Part shown: positions 47,022 to 48,556 of the stretch, one piece after another
Layout of the letters: each line of letters opens with the position of its first letter
How positions within the stretch are numbered: position 1 is the stretch's first letter
Assembly (NCBI RefSeq): GCF_024509555.1
Contig: NZ_JAMWEL010000017.1
Location: 1 to 48,556 of the forward strand
Origin: Streptococcus suis
GTDB lineage: Bacteria; Bacillota; Bacilli; Lactobacillales; Streptococcaceae
Direction of reading: 5' to 3'
DNA: 48,556 bases
Program-made: the position numbers and the translations under genes
The notes under the pieces: generated by a model
Database searches by the model: none
What the model saw: the letters and a program-made list of their open reading frames with translations, nothing else
What the model was told of the DNA's origin: nothing

Positions 47022-47109
47022 AGGTCCGGTGGACCTTTTTATCAGGTCCGGTGGACCTTTTTATCAGGTCCGGTGGACCTTTTTATCAGGTCCAGTGGAC
47101 CTTTTTATC
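47022..47109 (+). repeat. four tandem 22-bp terminator hairpins
   Basis: The unit AGGTCCGGTGGACCT plus TTTTATC is repeated four times head to tail (47022, 47044, 47066, 47088). Each unit is a complete intrinsic terminator: a 6-bp GC-rich stem, three-base loop and T run. The first three are identical; the fourth has one base change in the loop. They follow the DUF1292 stop by two bases. Confidence 0.92.
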
Positions 47110-47168
47110 ATGAGTTTGCAAATCAAAGAATGAATTAAGGTCTGGTGAATGTTTTATCTGCTCCCTGT

Positions 47169-47198
47169 CGTTAGAATGAATTTTCTAACGATTTTTTT
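47169..47198 (+). terminator. further terminator-like hairpin before the nucleotidyltransferase gene
   Basis: CGTTAGAA, six-base loop, TTCTAACG: 8-bp perfect stem followed by ATTTTTTT. Confidence 0.75.
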
Positions 47199-47256
47199 AA
47201 GGAAGCTAGAAAAAACAACACTAAAATCAATGAACAACTTGAAGGTAGAGGATTGT

Positions 47257-47802
47257 ATGAAAGAAGAGTTGGGAAAATATTTATCGAAAGACCCTGATAT
47301 CAATAGGATTTTGGAGATTGTAAAGGATTTAGACTTAGCGGATTCATGGATTTGTGCGGGAACAATTCGTAATTTTATCTGGAATCACTACCGTTTTGAT
47401 AAAAATACGGATGTTGATCTTATCTTTTACGATGAGAAAATATCGTATCACGCAACAAAAGAATTAGAAGCAAATTTGCGTCAAAGATATCCGGAATATC
47501 AGTGGGAAGCTAAGAATCAAGTATTTATGCACATTCATAGCCCGGATACCTCTCCTTATCAATCGTCAAAAGATGCAATAGAAAAATTTCCTGAAAGGTG
47601 TACCGCAATTGGTGTTCGTCAGACAGAGAAAGGGGATATAGAACTATTTGCGCCTTATGGATTGACTGATATTTATAATTATTTGGTACGACCAACTCCT
47701 CATTTTATTGGTAATTCTAAACGTATGGATTTATATGGGAAAAGAATAAAAAAGAAAAACTGGAAAGAACAATGGCCTGTAATAACTATAAAATACGAAT
47801 GA
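47257..47802 (+). CDS. nucleotidyltransferase family protein (DUF925-like)
   Basis: A 181-residue protein resembling the NTP_transf_6/DUF925 group: SWICAGTIRNFIWN (residues about 31-44) followed by TDVDLIFYDEK, a pol-beta-type G-x-D-x-D-like site, and YGLTDIYNYLVRPTPHF near the C-terminus. Substrate unknown. I chose the ATG at 47257, preceded by AGAGGA; the longer frame from 47149 runs through the terminator hairpin. It is a single gene between two hairpins and comX. Confidence 0.85.
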   Translation: MKEELGKYLSKDPDINRILEIVKDLDLADSWICAGTIRNFIWNHYRFDKNTDVDLIFYDEKISYHATKELEANLRQRYPEYQWEAKNQVFMHIHSPDTSPYQSSKDAIEKFPERCTAIGVRQTEKGDIELFAPYGLTDIYNYLVRPTPHFIGNSKRMDLYGKRIKKKNWKEQWPVITIKYE

Positions 47803-47825
47803 AAAACCATATTTACTAATTAGTA

Positions 47826-47867
47826 GACAAAAATGTCCTGTAGCAAGATAGCCTTTTTCGATAAACT
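47826..47867 (+). promoter_or_regulatory. ComR box and promoter of comX
   Basis: The dyad GACA-AAAA-TGTC (47826-47837) is followed after exactly 24 bases by TAAACT (47862-47867) as -10. The dyad is the reverse complement of the comS one, and both are followed by CTGT. Confidence 0.8.
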
Positions 47868-47895
47868 TAAACCATCAAACAAAGGAGATGTGTTA

Positions 47896-48366
47896 ATGAA
47901 ATTCGAAAAGGTGTATGCAAGTGTGAAAGGTATTGTAAATAAAGCTCGAAAAGAGTTTTATATTAAGCTCTGGGACAGGGAAGACTGGGATCAAGAGGGC
48001 ATGATGACCTTGTTTGAATTATTGGAAGATCAACCGTGGTTAGTTGATGAGCAGGAACAATTATATTGCTATTTCAAAGTGAAGTTCAGAAATCGAATTA
48101 AAGACCGCGTGCGCAGACAAGAAAGTCAGAAGCGTAAGTTTGATCGTATGCCGCATGAAGATATTCATGATTTATCTCACGTTATACAATCGCCAGGTTT
48201 AGTCAATGATGAACTGTTAATGTTGAGAGGTGCCTTGAGGGATTATCGAAAAAAACTAAGCAATGACCAGCTTGAAAATTATGAAAAACTAATTAGTGGC
48301 CAATGTTTCCGTGGTCGCCGTGAAATGATACGTGATCTACAAATCCATTTGAAGGATTTTCGCTGA
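47896..48366 (+). CDS. comX: ComX (SigX), competence-specific sigma factor
   Basis: A 156-residue small sigma-70-like factor: MKFEKVYASVKGIVNKARKE, IKLWDREDWDQEGMMTLFELL (region 2-like, core binding and -10 recognition), YFKVKFRNRIKDRVRRQESQKR, and a C-terminal region 4-like helix part with CFRGRREMIRDL. It directs RNA polymerase to late competence genes. I chose the ATG at 47896, preceded by AAAGGAG; the longer frame from 47833 would begin inside the promoter. Its promoter carries a ComR box. Confidence 0.94.
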   Translation: MKFEKVYASVKGIVNKARKEFYIKLWDREDWDQEGMMTLFELLEDQPWLVDEQEQLYCYFKVKFRNRIKDRVRRQESQKRKFDRMPHEDIHDLSHVIQSPGLVNDELLMLRGALRDYRKKLSNDQLENYEKLISGQCFRGRREMIRDLQIHLKDFR

Positions 48367-48438
48367 TAGTCTTCTGAATAAAAGAAATAGAGTGAGTTCG
48401 AAAAGATCTTAGAATAAGCGTTTTAAGATTTTGGTAAA

Positions 48439-48536
48439 TTCTCAAAGTAAGTTCTAGTTCCCGTCCTTCCAGAAGTTACTTTGAGAAAACTGCATAACAT
48501 CAACAGAATTTAGTCTCAGACTAAGTTCTTTTTTTG
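48439..48536 (+). ncRNA. candidate small RNA or structured 3' region after comX
   Basis: A perfect 12-bp stem (TTCTCAAAGTAA, 48439-48450; TTACTTTGAGAA, 48476-48487) encloses a 25-base loop containing CCCGTCCTTCC, a pyrimidine stretch able to pair with ribosome sites. It is followed by an intrinsic terminator. No clear promoter is seen, so it may only be the comX 3' end. Confidence 0.35.
48505..48536 (+). terminator. terminator downstream of comX
   Basis: AGAATTTAGTC, TCA, GACTAAGTTCT: 11-bp stem with one G-U pair followed by TTTTTTT. Confidence 0.85.
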
Positions 48537-48556
48537 ACTAAAAATGTTGATAATAG

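Noticed and set aside
47022..47109. Short tandem repeat considered as a CRISPR array
   Set aside because: Units abut with no unique spacers, and each unit is a terminator hairpin. No cas genes nearby.
47149..47256. N-terminal extension of the nucleotidyltransferase protein
   Set aside because: It would be encoded across a terminator hairpin and T run; the ATG at 47257 has a proper ribosome site and fits family length.
47833..47895. Longer ComX starting at 47833
   Set aside because: The extension lies over the ComR box promoter; the ATG at 47896 follows AAAGGAG and matches the ComX N-terminus.
48411..48430. CiaR box for the candidate small RNA after comX
   Set aside because: Only one TTTAAG half-site is present; the partner 11 bases upstream is AGAATA.

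Overview
The window is a Streptococcus chromosome segment, almost certainly Streptococcus suis. The evidence is the origin-proximal gene order (rRNA/tRNA cluster, mreCD, pcsB, prs, araT-recO-plsX-acp, the purine genes, ruvB, comR, mutL-ruvA-tag-cinA-recA, spx, ireB-ruvX, comX) and a ComS pheromone gene ending in a WGTW-type peptide. It is ordinary low-GC Firmicute core genome with a few insertions.

Layout. Bases 1-1480 hold the 3' end of a 5S rRNA, fifteen tRNA genes and a terminator. mreC-mreD and a first pcsB-type CHAP amidase gene follow (1505-4204). From 4205 to about 8180 lies a graveyard of broken insertion sequences: IS110, IS982, IS4 and ISL3 types, with three small hairpin repeats in and around the ISL3 remnant. 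A second pcsB paralogue (8379-9668) follows, whose upstream region is homologous to that of the first, including WalR-like boxes and the last codons of mreD. Next come prs, a BOX-like repeat and araT-recO-plsX-acp.

Bases 14350-31059 carry the complete purine pathway to IMP and on to AMP: purC, L, F, M, N, H, then D, E, K, B. It is interrupted by three accessory genes: a small unknown protein with a Trp-Thr-Asp-Glu-Glu motif, an antisense secreted CHAP protein with GBS Bsp-like repeats, and a protein with a HEPN-type R-x4-H motif. After it come a membrane-anchored MerR-type regulator with a 19-bp-spacer promoter, ruvB (apparently leaderless), a GNAT protein and a HAD phosphatase.

The competence circuit is the most coherent system here. 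comR (35053) is followed by a 21-codon comS gene (36029-36094) encoding a predicted mature pheromone GNWGTWIEE. comX, the competence sigma factor gene, lies at 47896. comS and comX have matching 12-bp dyads at exactly the same distance from their -10 boxes. cinA-recA lie between them with a candidate SigX box. The DNA-repair genes mutL, ruvA, tag and recA share this region. A 147-bp noncoding direct repeat sits between ruvA and tag. The window ends with comX and a structured, terminator-bearing stretch that may encode a small RNA.

All functions are assigned by reading sequence motifs and gene order; no database search was run.
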